Program-made: the position numbers and the translations under genes
In this document: positions 8,415 through 15,878 of the stretch, one piece after another
Layout: every line of letters starts with the position of its first letter
Numbering within the stretch: the stretch's first letter is position 1
Notes under the pieces: model-generated
Told to the model about the DNA's origin: nothing
What the model saw: only the letters and a program-made list of their open reading frames with translations
The model's database searches: none
Assembly (NCBI GenBank): GCA_965263325.1
Contig: CBDHGY010000002.1
Span: 3,038,001-3,102,000 of the forward strand
DNA: 64,000 nucleotides
DNA from: CBDHGY01 sp965263325
Lineage (GTDB): Bacteria; Pseudomonadota; Alphaproteobacteria; Caulobacterales; Hyphomonadaceae
Reading direction: 5' to 3'

Positions 8415-8438
8415 GAAACCTCCGCCTAATTGGGTTGT

Positions 8439-8472
8439 TCTGCCACAACTGTATACATTGATTTGTGGCAGA
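8439..8472. repeat. Perfect 10-bp inverted repeat between nadA and the paralog array
   Basis: TCTGCCACAA (8439-8448) and TTGTGGCAGA (8463-8472) are exact reverse complements around a 14-nt loop. In the minus-strand transcript this hairpin would sit just after the nadA stop and before the ribosome site of paralog 1. No T-run follows, so it is not a typical intrinsic terminator. It could be an RNA processing or stability element or a protein-binding site. Confidence 0.6.
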
Positions 8473-8493
8473 GGAACGGCAAAGCCGACGACT

Positions 8494-9639
8494 TTACGCA
8501 GTCACCATTTCAATTTCCATAGGCTTTAGGCCAGTCTCGAAGGCAAGTGGCTTCGCCATTTTCGGTAAGGCCAGCATGGCATCAATTGCAGCCTTTGCTT
8601 TCACACGGGTTTCCTCGTCAATGAGGACTTCGTGTTTCATATCCACCAAACAGTCGAGAATATTCTCCAATGTGATCCGCTTCATATGCGGGCAGAGATT
8701 GCAAGGTCGAATAAAATTCGTGTCCGGATTCTCTGCCGCAACATTGTCTGACATGGAGCATTCTGTGAGGAGTACGACTTTCGCAGGTGCCTCATCTTTC
8801 ACATAGTTTGCAAGAGCGGAAGTCGAGCCAGCAAAGTCAGCCGCTTCCAGAACATCAGGCGGGCATTCTGGATGAGCGAGGATGACCACGCCAGGATGTG
8901 CTTCTCGGAGCTGTTCCACATCATCTGCACTGAACAGTTCGTGCACTTCGCAAGCGCCAGGCCAAGTCATGATCCGGATACCCGTTTGGGCCGCAACGTT
9001 TTTGGCGAGGTACTGGTCCGGCACAAGAATAACTGTGTCGGAGTTCCACTCAGCGGCAATTGCCTCCACAACTTGCGCAGCGTTAGAGCTTGTGCACGTA
9101 ATGTGACACTCTGCTTTCACCTCTGCTGTCGTGTTGACATAGGTAACAACCGGGTAGTCCGGATACTTCTGTTTGATGAGGGCAACGTCCTCACCGGTTA
9201 TGGATTCGGCCAGCGAGCAACCCGCTTTCATATCAGGGATGAGTACGGTCTTTTCCGGCGCGAGGATCTTGGAGGTTTCGGCCATGAAATGTACGCCTGC
9301 TTGGACGATCACCTTCTCTGAAACATTTGAGGCTTCGCGCGCGAGCTGTAAGCTGTCACCGCGAAAATCCCCGACCAGACGGAACACATCAGGTGTCATG
9401 TAATTGTGCGCGAGGATGACCGCGTCTTTTGCTTTTTTCAGGCGGTTGATCTCTGCCACTAAAGGTGCAACTGCGGGCCATTCCATCGGCGTGATGAAAT
9501 CTTTCACGAGAGGATAGAAGTGATCGGTTTCCGCTTTAACGGCGTCGTCATAAGCAAGTCCGCGCTTCTCTGCGGCGGTTTCTGTGCGTTTGGGGGTCGG
9601 CAATGCGCATCCCGGACCACTATCAATTAGTCTTGCCAC
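8494..9639 (-). CDS. nadA: Quinolinate synthase A
   Basis: 4Fe-4S enzyme that condenses iminoaspartate (from NadB) with dihydroxyacetone phosphate to quinolinate. The GTG at 9639 is chosen as start because GGAGG stands six bases upstream; it gives 381 residues. A longer frame from a TTG at 9681 would run into the upstream palindromes. Motifs: ILAHNYMTPDVF, GDSLQLAREA, GVHFMAETSKIL, PDMKAGCSLAESI (cluster cysteine), HITCTSSNAA, WPGACEVH and CNLCPHMKRITLENI (cluster cysteines). Length and motifs fit the long NadA type of proteobacteria. It is the first gene of the nad unit; nadB follows only after five unrelated secreted-protein genes. Confidence 0.96.
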   Translation of the reverse strand: MARLIDSGPGCALPTPKRTETAAEKRGLAYDDAVKAETDHFYPLVKDFITPMEWPAVAPLVAEINRLKKAKDAVILAHNYMTPDVFRLVGDFRGDSLQLAREASNVSEKVIVQAGVHFMAETSKILAPEKTVLIPDMKAGCSLAESITGEDVALIKQKYPDYPVVTYVNTTAEVKAECHITCTSSNAAQVVEAIAAEWNSDTVILVPDQYLAKNVAAQTGIRIMTWPGACEVHELFSADDVEQLREAHPGVVILAHPECPPDVLEAADFAGSTSALANYVKDEAPAKVVLLTECSMSDNVAAENPDTNFIRPCNLCPHMKRITLENILDCLVDMKHEVLIDEETRVKAKAAIDAMLALPKMAKPLAFETGLKPMEIEMVTA

Positions 9640-9674
9640 TATCAGCCTCCATCTACCCTCTATATGAGGGCTTT

Positions 9675-9710
9675 TGCTCAATATGAGTATTAGTTAGGCT
9701 CACAGTGAGC
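9675..9710. promoter_or_regulatory. Two GCTCA-N3-TGAG palindromes upstream of nadA (candidate operator)
   Basis: Site 1 is TGCTCA-ATA-TGAGTA (9675-9689); site 2 is GCTCA-CAG-TGAGC (9698-9710). They share the half-site GCTCA with a 3-bp spacer, and their centres are 22 bp apart, about two helical turns, as expected for cooperative dimers on one DNA face. They lie 36-71 bp upstream of the nadA GTG. Alphaproteobacterial nadABC operons are known to be controlled by repressors such as NadQ; assignment to NadQ is inference, and no such regulator gene is in the window. Confidence 0.6.
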
Positions 9711-9763
9711 ATAAGACAAGGCGTCGAGTCAAGTTTTCCGATATAAAATTGTTACAGAATCAA

Positions 9764-9789
9764 AAATCCCCTGCAAGCGCAGGGGATTT
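9764..9789 (-). terminator. Intrinsic terminator after the zeta-subunit gene
   Basis: An 11-bp perfect stem (AAATCCCCTGC / GCAGGGGATTT) with the loop AAGC lies 21 bp past the stop of the DUF1476 gene. Read on the minus strand it is followed by a run of five T. It separates the zeta-subunit transcript from the nadA promoter region. Confidence 0.8.
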
Positions 9790-9810
9790 CTAAGTTAACC
9801 GGATTGGAGG

Positions 9811-10134
9811 CTACTCTCCTTTTTCGATCTGCTCTCGTGCAACCGCTAAAAGCTCAGCCATTTGTTCGCGGATGCGCGTGTCCGTGCGCTCAATGCCCTT
9901 GGCGTCAAAGTCACCCCGGATCTTGCGGAAGACGTCATCATCGCCTGCTTCTTCGAGATCTGACAGGCGAACTTGCTTGGCATAAGCGTCTGCGTCAGCG
10001 CCTGTCAGCCCCATCAGGTCTGCAGCCCACAAGCCGAGCAAAGTATTGCGACGTGCCATGACCTTAAATTCGGTCTGCTCGTCCATAACGAATTTGGCTT
10101 CTTCGCCGCGTTTGCGGTCATCGAAAGAGTTCAT
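9811..10134 (-). CDS. ATPase inhibitor zeta subunit (DUF1476)
   Basis: Small protein that in Paracoccus denitrificans binds F1-ATPase and blocks ATP hydrolysis. 107 residues from the ATG at 10134 (MNSFDDRKRGEEAKFV); an in-frame ATG 114 bp upstream adds an atypical arginine-rich extension and is rejected. The whole protein matches the family: MDEQTEFKVMARRNTLLGLWAADLMGLTG is typical, followed by YAKQVRLSDLEEAGDDDVFRKI and a helical C-terminus. The inhibitory region is the N-terminus, starting with the conserved FDDRK motif. Cytoplasmic, at the F1 head. It is divergent from the next gene and has its own terminator. I recall DUF1476 often lying beside purC/purS in alphaproteobacteria, as here. 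Confidence 0.92.
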   Translation of the reverse strand: MNSFDDRKRGEEAKFVMDEQTEFKVMARRNTLLGLWAADLMGLTGADADAYAKQVRLSDLEEAGDDDVFRKIRGDFDAKGIERTDTRIREQMAELLAVAREQIEKGE

Positions 10135-10246
10135 CTGCGGTGCTTTCTCTAAAGTGCGTGTCTGATTTCGATATAGGATGCTCTTGGCGGCGGGTTCAAG
10201 CCTTCTATCTCTACGATCTATAGGGGTATAGAAAAGAGGAACCTCC

Positions 10247-10978
10247 ATGACGTTGCATAAATTTTCGACGTTGATTTCAATAGCGTTTTTGTCAGCGCCT
10301 GTGGCGTTTTCACAAAATGTCGGCGGAGTATTCGGACCGGTTGTGAAAGAAGGCGATAAGTCCTGGCAATACCGAGTAGGCTTTTCGCCTGGCCAAGATG
10401 GGGAGAGCGATCGCTTTGTTCACCGAATTCACTACCAGCAAGCGATAAATGATCAGGTGCGTTGGCGGGTCGTTGCTCAGGGCAGCGATCTAGAAGACGG
10501 AAATTTAGAGGGAAATTTTGTTGTTGGAGAATTGCACTGGCAGTTTCTAGACGCCAAGGAAAGTGGTTGGAGCAGCGCCTTTCGTCTCGACGGTCGCCTC
10601 AGCGAGGGGGACGACGGAGCTCATTTGATAGGGATCAATTGGACCAGCCAAGTCCCCATCACTGATAATTTGAGCTTCATAGGCGTCGTCCTTTTGGCGG
10701 AAGAACTTGGCGATCGGGCCCGTGACGGCACATTTGCGCAGACCCGCGCGAGCTTGACGTATTCTCTGGAAGGCGGGAACAAAATCGGCGTCGAGATGTT
10801 TAATGTTCACGGAGATCTCGGGGACCTTCAGGACATCGACGATCAAAATCTGACGATCGGGCCGACATTTTCCACGAAAGTTGGCGACGACTGGTCGCTA
10901 TTTGCGGGGGTTCAATTCGGTTTAACGGACCCAGCCCGCGATTCGGACTTCCGACTTTGGTTGGGGCGCTCCTTTTGA
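10247..10978 (+). CDS. Exported beta-strand-rich protein, probably outer-membrane or periplasmic
   Basis: 243 residues, start at the ATG after AGAGGA. The signal peptide ends about residue 22 (SAPVAFSQ-NVGG). The mature protein alternates aromatic/hydrophobic and polar residues in short strands (WQYRVGFSP, VRWRVVAQG, WSSAFRLDGRL, ASLTYSLEGG, KIGVEMFNVHG, LTIGPTFSTKV, DWSLFAGVQFGL) and ends in WLGRSF with a terminal phenylalanine, a hallmark of outer-membrane barrels recognised by BamA. This suggests a small outer-membrane barrel of perhaps ten strands. No named family recognised. Divergent from the zeta gene. Confidence 0.65.
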   Translation: MTLHKFSTLISIAFLSAPVAFSQNVGGVFGPVVKEGDKSWQYRVGFSPGQDGESDRFVHRIHYQQAINDQVRWRVVAQGSDLEDGNLEGNFVVGELHWQFLDAKESGWSSAFRLDGRLSEGDDGAHLIGINWTSQVPITDNLSFIGVVLLAEELGDRARDGTFAQTRASLTYSLEGGNKIGVEMFNVHGDLGDLQDIDDQNLTIGPTFSTKVGDDWSLFAGVQFGLTDPARDSDFRLWLGRSF

Positions 10979-11017
10979 GTATAAAAATGGGACTCAACGT
11001 GTGTTTGAGGCACTAAA

Positions 11018-11056
11018 TGAGGTCTCATTCGCATGTGCGACGTCGATGAGACCTCA
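11018..11056. repeat. Perfect 11-bp inverted repeat upstream of purC
   Basis: TGAGGTCTCAT (11018-11028) and ATGAGACCTCA (11046-11056) are exact reverse complements with a 17-nt spacer. It lies 40 bp after the outer-membrane-like gene and about 180 bp before purC. There is no T-run on either side, so it could be a stem of a leader RNA, a weak terminator or an operator. The rest of 10979-11236 shows no gene. Confidence 0.6.
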
Positions 11057-11236
11057 AAACAAAGTGTGCAATAAGGACCCAGAAGGTGCGATCTTCCTCA
11101 CCTGAGGCAGGAATTTGTGTTTGGACCACTAAAATCGCTTCCGAACGCAGGCGGGCTGCGCTAAGCGTCTGACTCGTCTAATCCGCATTCGCGATAAGCT
11201 TTCCATTTTCGTGTGTGCGTTCGGAGTTCGCCCAAA

Positions 11237-12007
11237 ATGAACCGCAAACGTAAAGTCTATGAAGGCAAAGCCAAAATTCTCTACGAAGGGCCTGAGCCGG
11301 GCACGCTGATTCAGTACTTCAAGGATGATACGACGGCATTTAACGCCGAAAAGAAAGCGGTTCTTGATGGAAAAGGCGTTCTCAATAATCGGATCAGCGA
11401 ATTCCTGATGACGCGCCTAGAAGCCGTTGGAATTCCCACGCACTTTTTGAAGCGGTTAAACATGCGCGAGCAGCTGATCAAAAAGGTAGAGATCATTCCG
11501 CTTGAGGTCATTGTTCGGAATGTAGCGGCTGGCACAATGTCTAAACGTCTCGGCATAGAAGAGGGTGAAACGCTTCCGCGCCCGATTGTAGAATTCTGCC
11601 TGAAACGCGATGACCTCGGAGATCCTTTGGTAACAGAGGAACACATTGCGGCGTTTGGTTGGGCAAGCTCAGGCGAAATGGACGATCTCATTTCTCTGGC
11701 GCTACGGGTGAATGATTTCATGTCTGGCCTTTTTGCGGCTGTTGGCATTCGCCTCATCGATTTCAAAATTGAGTTTGGGCGCTACTATGAGAACGATACC
11801 GTGCGCACCATTCTGGCCGACGAAATCAGTCCGGACAGTTGCCGGCTTTGGGATCTAGAGACGAATGAAAAGCTCGACAAAGATCGGTTCCGACGCGATC
11901 TCGGCGGAGTAACGGAAGCCTATGCTGAAGTCGCTCGCCGCCTCGGAATCATAAAGGAGTCCGCGCAAGGCGCTGAAATCGTCAGCTTTAATGGCGGTGC
12001 AAAGTAG
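11237..12007 (+). CDS. purC: SAICAR synthase (phosphoribosylaminoimidazole-succinocarboxamide synthase)
   Basis: Joins CAIR and aspartate with ATP to give SAICAR in purine synthesis. 256 residues from the ATG at 11237 (MNRKRKVYEGKAKILYEG), preceded by GGAG at nine bases; the upstream GTG start at 11213 is less likely. Motifs: KVYEGKAKILYE, FKDDTTAFNAEKKA, GKGVLNNRISEFLM, VEIIPLEVIVRNVAAGTMSKRLG, IDFKIEFGR, LADEISPDSCRLWD. This is the usual bacterial length. purS follows only after a gene on the other strand. No purine regulatory site is recognised. Confidence 0.97.
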   Translation: MNRKRKVYEGKAKILYEGPEPGTLIQYFKDDTTAFNAEKKAVLDGKGVLNNRISEFLMTRLEAVGIPTHFLKRLNMREQLIKKVEIIPLEVIVRNVAAGTMSKRLGIEEGETLPRPIVEFCLKRDDLGDPLVTEEHIAAFGWASSGEMDDLISLALRVNDFMSGLFAAVGIRLIDFKIEFGRYYENDTVRTILADEISPDSCRLWDLETNEKLDKDRFRRDLGGVTEAYAEVARRLGIIKESAQGAEIVSFNGGAK

Positions 12008-12082
12008 GCAGGCGAACATTCCTTTGCCTTTGCAGCTTATCTAAATAACGCCGCCGCCGAACCAAAATCTCGCGACGGGCGC

Positions 12083-12595
12083 TCAAGCTCTATGCCTGAA
12101 GACGAGTGTCTTTTCGTCGATACCAGCTGTTGCTTTCGCGTCTAAAGTTGCACCAAGCTTCTTCGCCAGCCGAATTGACTTGTCGTTGTCTCTGTCGATG
12201 TAGCTGACCAAAGTGGAAAATTGTAATTCGTCAAATGCAAATCGTTTGGCTTCCGCAGCCGCCTCCTGTGCGTATCCAAGGCCTTCGAATTTCTCCCAAA
12301 GCAGCCAGCCTAGCTCACGCTCTTCGCCTTCGCTGACGGGATGGTTCAGCGAGACCACTCCCACACACGCGCCATCGCTTTTGCGGTCTACTGCCCACGC
12401 GCCATAACCGACCAATTGCCACCTACCGGCACCTGCGGCAAACCAAGTCCATGCCGTCGAGCGCGGTGCCGGACCATCTGCAAACTGAGACCGTGGAGAA
12501 GCGTAAAGTCCCGCGAAGGATTCAAAGTCGCCAACAGCGTATTCGCGAAGGTTCAGTCGATCAGTGCTAAGATGGGGTGCTCTCGTAAATTGCAT
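12083..12595 (-). CDS. GNAT family N-acetyltransferase (RimJ/RimL type)
   Basis: 170 residues. It starts TDRLNLREYAVGDFESFAGLYASP, typical of the RimJ/RimL branch, and has the acetyl-CoA strand ELGWLLWEKFEGLGYAQEAAAEAKRFAFDEL (motif A, with a G-x-G-x-A-like turn) and ARKLG-like RLAKKLGATLD near the end. Predicted to acetylate an amino group; the substrate (ribosomal protein N-terminus or small molecule) cannot be deduced. It lies antisense between purC and purS, breaking what is usually a run of pur genes. Cytoplasmic. Confidence 0.88.
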   Translation of the reverse strand: MQFTRAPHLSTDRLNLREYAVGDFESFAGLYASPRSQFADGPAPRSTAWTWFAAGAGRWQLVGYGAWAVDRKSDGACVGVVSLNHPVSEGEERELGWLLWEKFEGLGYAQEAAAEAKRFAFDELQFSTLVSYIDRDNDKSIRLAKKLGATLDAKATAGIDEKTLVFRHRA

Positions 12596-12808
12596 GATCG
12601 TGGTTCGCGAGATGGGAAAGGTAAGTCAACCACCCACCCACCGTTATTCTCTACACTTCGGTCCGGCCATCAGGCCGCAACTGATCTCAGACAAATTGCA
12701 GATAGCAAATCAGCTATTCTCGTTTCCGCCGCTTACCTGAACCCAACCATTCCCATCTTCCGCGCAATCGGCTAAACCAGCGCGACTCAGTTTTGGAGAC
12801 CTGCCCCC

Positions 12809-13054
12809 ATGAAAGCCATTGTCCATGTCGGTTTGAAAAACGGCGTTCTCGACCCACAAGGCAAAGCCGTTGCTGATACGCTCGGGCGCATGGGTTATGA
12901 TGAGGTGCAGTCTGCGCGCATCGGGAAAGTGATCGAACTTGAGCTCGAAGACGGTCTCGCAGCAGGTGCTGCCGAAGCGCGCGTGAAGGAGATGTGTGAG
13001 CAATTGCTGGCGAATACTGTTATTGAGAGCTACCGGATTGAACTTACTCCGTAA
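12809..13054 (+). CDS. purS: Phosphoribosylformylglycinamidine synthase subunit PurS
   Basis: Small subunit of the three-part FGAM synthase (PurS-PurQ-PurL), which converts FGAR and glutamine to FGAM. 81 residues, full length. MKAIVHVGLKNGVLDPQGKAVADTLGRMGYDEVQSARIGK is the family pattern, followed by VKEMCEQLLANTVIESYRIEL. Start chosen by the family N-terminus, after a TTGGAGA-like ribosome site. purQ and purL, which commonly follow, are not here: a membrane-protein gene starts 2 bp after the stop, so PurS must act with partners encoded elsewhere. Confidence 0.95.
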   Translation: MKAIVHVGLKNGVLDPQGKAVADTLGRMGYDEVQSARIGKVIELELEDGLAAGAAEARVKEMCEQLLANTVIESYRIELTP

Positions 13055-13056
13055 TC

Positions 13057-13512
13057 ATGGATGAGCTGGGCAACAACGAAACGCCGCTCGGTAGATATTT
13101 TGGCTGGTTCACAATTGCACTTTTGATCTTTGTGACCGCGCTGCTCTTTGTCCGAAATCTATTAGGTGTGAGTACAACCGGAATTGCAATGAGCGCCCCG
13201 TTTATTGCTGCGATCATTACGTCAGACCGATTTGTGCAGGGCGAGCGACGGGCACCTTCTGAACAAGAGCGCAAACAACTGACTTTTGGGAATTTGGGGA
13301 TCACGCTCTTTGCGTTCGGGTTCATGGCGCTCGCAGCAGTTACAGGCGGTGCGCTGCATTCATTTGCGGAACAAGTCAGCGCACCGGTTTCGACAATCCT
13401 CATGCTTGCTGTGTCGATTATGCTGTCGGCTCTGGTGCTCAATTACGTGCTGATCCGCTGGGCTTATGGCAGCATCGCCCGCAAGCGAGCGGAAAAACTA
13501 AACCGCGATTAG
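13057..13512 (+). CDS. Four-helix membrane protein, ABZJ_00895-like
   Basis: 151 residues with four predicted transmembrane helices (about 15-35, 42-60, 75-100, 110-137). The loop after helix 2 reads RFVQGERRAPSEQERKQLTFG, which resembles the RF...R.PS..E loop of ABZJ_00895-family proteins of unknown function. The start is two bases after the purS stop, so it is translationally coupled to purS, with a Nudix gene following at 10 bp. No purine-related role is known for the family, and the link may be only transcriptional. Confidence 0.6.
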   Translation: MDELGNNETPLGRYFGWFTIALLIFVTALLFVRNLLGVSTTGIAMSAPFIAAIITSDRFVQGERRAPSEQERKQLTFGNLGITLFAFGFMALAAVTGGALHSFAEQVSAPVSTILMLAVSIMLSALVLNYVLIRWAYGSIARKRAEKLNRD

Positions 13513-13522
13513 GGCGCAGGAC

Positions 13523-14005
13523 ATGGGCGAATACATCCAGGATATCCGAGCCGTGATTGGCAACCAGACCCTCGTTCTGGCGGGTGTGTGCATCTTTGTA
13601 TTCAATGAGAGCCGGCAAATTCTCATGCAACATCGCACTGACAATGATCTTTGGAGCTGTCCGGGCGGGATCGTTGAAGTCGATGAGCCGGTTGAAACTG
13701 CCGCCATTCGAGAGGTGATGGAAGAAACAGGCCTTTTCTTGCCAGGCGTTACGCTGATCGGCGTCGCGTCAGGTCCGGGCATGCGTTATGTTTATCCAAA
13801 CGGCGACGATACGAGCAATGTCTCTGTTGTTTTTGGCGCGAAGGTTGCTGATGACGCAGCAATTACATCTGATGCTGAAAGCCACGAATTGCGCTGGATG
13901 GACTTACCAGTTAGGGGCATTTCGCTCGCACCGCCATCAGCTTGCATTTTTGACATGTATCCACCTGAGTGTGCGTTTGATGCACATTTCGCCTCACAGG
14001 TGTGA
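13523..14005 (+). CDS. Nudix hydrolase
   Basis: 160 residues. A perfect Nudix box spans about residues 48-70: GG-IVEVD-E-PVETAAI-REVMEETGL, giving the Mg2+-binding REVMEE helix. The preceding strand FNESRQILMQHRTDNDLWSCPGG is typical. These enzymes cleave nucleoside diphosphates linked to another moiety; the substrate here is unknown. It is the last gene of the purS-membrane protein-Nudix run. About 97 bp follow before the Mrp antiporter operon, which may have its own promoter. Confidence 0.9.
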   Translation: MGEYIQDIRAVIGNQTLVLAGVCIFVFNESRQILMQHRTDNDLWSCPGGIVEVDEPVETAAIREVMEETGLFLPGVTLIGVASGPGMRYVYPNGDDTSNVSVVFGAKVADDAAITSDAESHELRWMDLPVRGISLAPPSACIFDMYPPECAFDAHFASQV

Positions 14006-14102
14006 GCTGCCAGAATAGAGCCTGTCTTCAAAATCGACGCATTGATTTCGAAAAGACTAGCCAAGCCACACGCATACCGCTAATCCAGCCACCTCGGAGG
14101 AA

Positions 14103-14630
14103 GTGGGTAATCGAGGGGTAAAGTCAGGCGTGGCTTATCTGTTTGGTCTTATTGTAACGCTCGCCGTGTTTTGGCTGAGCAATTCGGGCCACTACACGCC
14201 GCTGCTTCTTAGCCTGGGAGCCGTCTCAATCGCATTAAGTGTTTTGCTGACCCACCGTCTTGGCGGTATTGATCGAGAAAGTGCGCCATATGTGCGTATT
14301 TTTGGTTTCATTACTTATTTGCCATGGCTTTTCTGGGAAATTCTCAAAGCGAATGTTTCGGTAATCCGGGCTTGCCTTGCCGCTGAGCTGGATATCTCCC
14401 CGGCGCTTGTGCGCGTGCGGACCTCTTGCCGGTCCGATTTGGCCAGAGTAACTTTTGCGAACTCAATCACGCTAACGCCGGGAACTGTCACAGTTGCGGT
14501 GGACGGGGACAAATTACTCATTCACGCGCTTTATGAAGCAGACGCCGGACCAAACGCCTTTGACGAAATGGATCGCCGTTCAGCGCGCGCAATGGATGGT
14601 AATGCGGGCAGGGGAGGCAGTCTGTCTTGA
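14103..14630 (+). CDS. mrpE: Mrp-type Na+/H+ antiporter subunit E
   Basis: First gene of a ten-gene cation/proton antiporter operon. About 175 residues, with N-terminal helices (AYLFGLIVTLAVFWL, LLLSLGAVSIALSVLLTHRLGG, and ITYLPWLFWEILKANVSV, which matches the MrpE core) and a cytoplasmic domain with the typical TFANSITLTPGTVTV. The GTG at 14103 follows GGAGGA too closely; the next in-frame GTG at 14130 is an alternative, so the start is uncertain. MrpE is a small subunit needed for assembly and cation transport. The TTG start of mrpF overlaps this stop. Confidence 0.9.
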   Translation: MGNRGVKSGVAYLFGLIVTLAVFWLSNSGHYTPLLLSLGAVSIALSVLLTHRLGGIDRESAPYVRIFGFITYLPWLFWEILKANVSVIRACLAAELDISPALVRVRTSCRSDLARVTFANSITLTPGTVTVAVDGDKLLIHALYEADAGPNAFDEMDRRSARAMDGNAGRGGSLS

Positions 14631-14929
14631 TTACTGTCGCCGCCGTCGCCTTGGCCTTTGCGCTTGTCTTGATGCTGTGTCGCGCTCTGATGGGGCCGAC
14701 GCTTTATGACAGGGTGCTTGCTGTTAATTCGTTCGGCACAAAAACCGTGCTGATGCTCGCGATTATTGGCTATGTGATGGGGCGACCAGATTTTCTCGAT
14801 ATCGCGATCTTGTACGCTTTGATCAATTTCGTTGCGACAATCGCGATCCTGAAATTTTTCCGCTACCGCTCATTCCAGGTTGCGCTTTCGCGAAAACCGG
14901 CCGCAACGCGGGAGAACAGCGATGGCTGA
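14627..14929 (+). CDS. mrpF: Mrp-type Na+/H+ antiporter subunit F
   Basis: 100 residues with three transmembrane helices: ITVAAVALAFALVLMLCRAL, KTVLMLAIIGYVMG and DIAILYALINFVATIAILKFF. GPTLYDRVLAVNSFGTK and the IALLYALINF-like third helix are characteristic of MrpF. The start is a TTG that overlaps the mrpE stop by 4 bp. The C-terminus overlaps the mrpG start. Inner-membrane component of the Mrp complex, which exchanges Na+ or other monovalent cations for protons and supports pH and salt tolerance. Confidence 0.92.
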   Translation: MITVAAVALAFALVLMLCRALMGPTLYDRVLAVNSFGTKTVLMLAIIGYVMGRPDFLDIAILYALINFVATIAILKFFRYRSFQVALSRKPAATRENSDG

Positions 14930-15287
14930 GTTCCTTGCGACACTGTCTGAATACTTTGAAGCTTCCCGCGCTTACATTGGCGGCGCGATGTGCATTGCCG
15001 GCGCGTTTCTAGCGCTTATCGGCACGGTCGGCGTTTTGCGCTTCCCCGACTTTTACACACGGTTACATGCAGCCAGTGTCACCGACACTTCTGCGGCAAC
15101 TACGATGATTATTGGAATGGCCCTGTTGAGCGACCATTGGCTTGTGCTTGTGAAGCTCGCCGTGATCTGGTTGTTCTTGCTCATCACCGGGCCGACCTCA
15201 ACGCATGCCGTTGCGAATGCGGCTCATACTGCTGGGCTAGAACCTCTTATCGGGCCACAAAATAAATCATCGGATGAGGAGCAGTAA
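14922..15287 (+). CDS. mrpG: Mrp-type Na+/H+ antiporter subunit G
   Basis: 121 residues from the ATG at 14922, inside the mrpF end; an in-frame upstream ATG at 14880 lies deep in mrpF and is rejected. The diagnostic segment is GTVGVLRFPDFYTRLHAASVTDTSAATTMIIG (around 30-62), matching the PhaG_MnhG family. Three transmembrane helices. Immediately followed, without any gap, by the DUF4040 subunit gene. Part of the membrane arm assembly of the antiporter. Confidence 0.93.
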   Translation: MAEFLATLSEYFEASRAYIGGAMCIAGAFLALIGTVGVLRFPDFYTRLHAASVTDTSAATTMIIGMALLSDHWLVLVKLAVIWLFLLITGPTSTHAVANAAHTAGLEPLIGPQNKSSDEEQ

Positions 15288-15878
15288 ATGGGCCTCGAAG
15301 CCGGCGTTACTATTATCAATATCGTTTTATTGTCGATGCTGTTTGTAATCGGCGTTGCGATTGCGCGTATGCGGTCGCTGTTTGCAATCGTGATGCTGTC
15401 AGGTGTGTACTCGCTTGTCTCCGCAACCTGGTTTGTTGCAATGGACGCGGTGGACGTTGCTTTTACCGAGGCAGCCGTTGGTGCAGGCATTTCGACCGCG
15501 CTGATGCTTGGTGCGATGCTGCTCACCGTGCGCACAGCCAAGTCGGAAAAGGGCCTCAAGAAACTTGCGCCCTTGGTCGTCGTCGTGGCGACCGGTGCTA
15601 TGCTGGTTTATGCTACCATTGATTTGCCTGCACTTGGAGATCCAAACGCTCCGGCCAATGCTTATGTCGGCGCTCAATATCTACAGAACAATATGGCCGA
15701 TACCGGCATTCAAAACGTGGTTACGTCAGTCCTCGCGAGCTATCGCGGTTTCGATACGCTCGGCGAAACAGCTGTTGTATTTGCCGCTGGGCTCGCGGTT
15801 GTAATGTTGCTTGGCTTTGGAGAGCGTTCGTTGACCGCCAAAGACAAAGGCAAGGATGACGAGGTGCCGAAGGTATGA
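15288..15878 (+). CDS. DUF4040 subunit (MrpA C-terminal / MbhD-MbhE-like) of the antiporter
   Basis: 196 residues, about five transmembrane helices. The first ~80 residues are a DUF4040/MbhD domain (FAIVMLSGVYSLVSATWFVAMDAVDVAFTEAAVGAGISTALMLGAMLLT; the AVDVAFTEAAVGAG helix is diagnostic). The second part has an MbhE-like helix pair with YRGFDTLGETAVVFAAGLAVVMLL. In canonical Mrp systems these domains form the C-terminus of the giant MrpA; here they are a separate gene. The gene starts right after the mrpG stop and overlaps mrpB by 4 bp. Confidence 0.88.
   Translation: MGLEAGVTIINIVLLSMLFVIGVAIARMRSLFAIVMLSGVYSLVSATWFVAMDAVDVAFTEAAVGAGISTALMLGAMLLTVRTAKSEKGLKKLAPLVVVVATGAMLVYATIDLPALGDPNAPANAYVGAQYLQNNMADTGIQNVVTSVLASYRGFDTLGETAVVFAAGLAVVMLLGFGERSLTAKDKGKDDEVPKV

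Noticed and set aside
9640..9681. Longer NadA from the TTG at 9681
   Set aside because: It would run into the upstream palindrome and lacks a ribosome site, while the GTG at 9639 has GGAGG at ideal distance.
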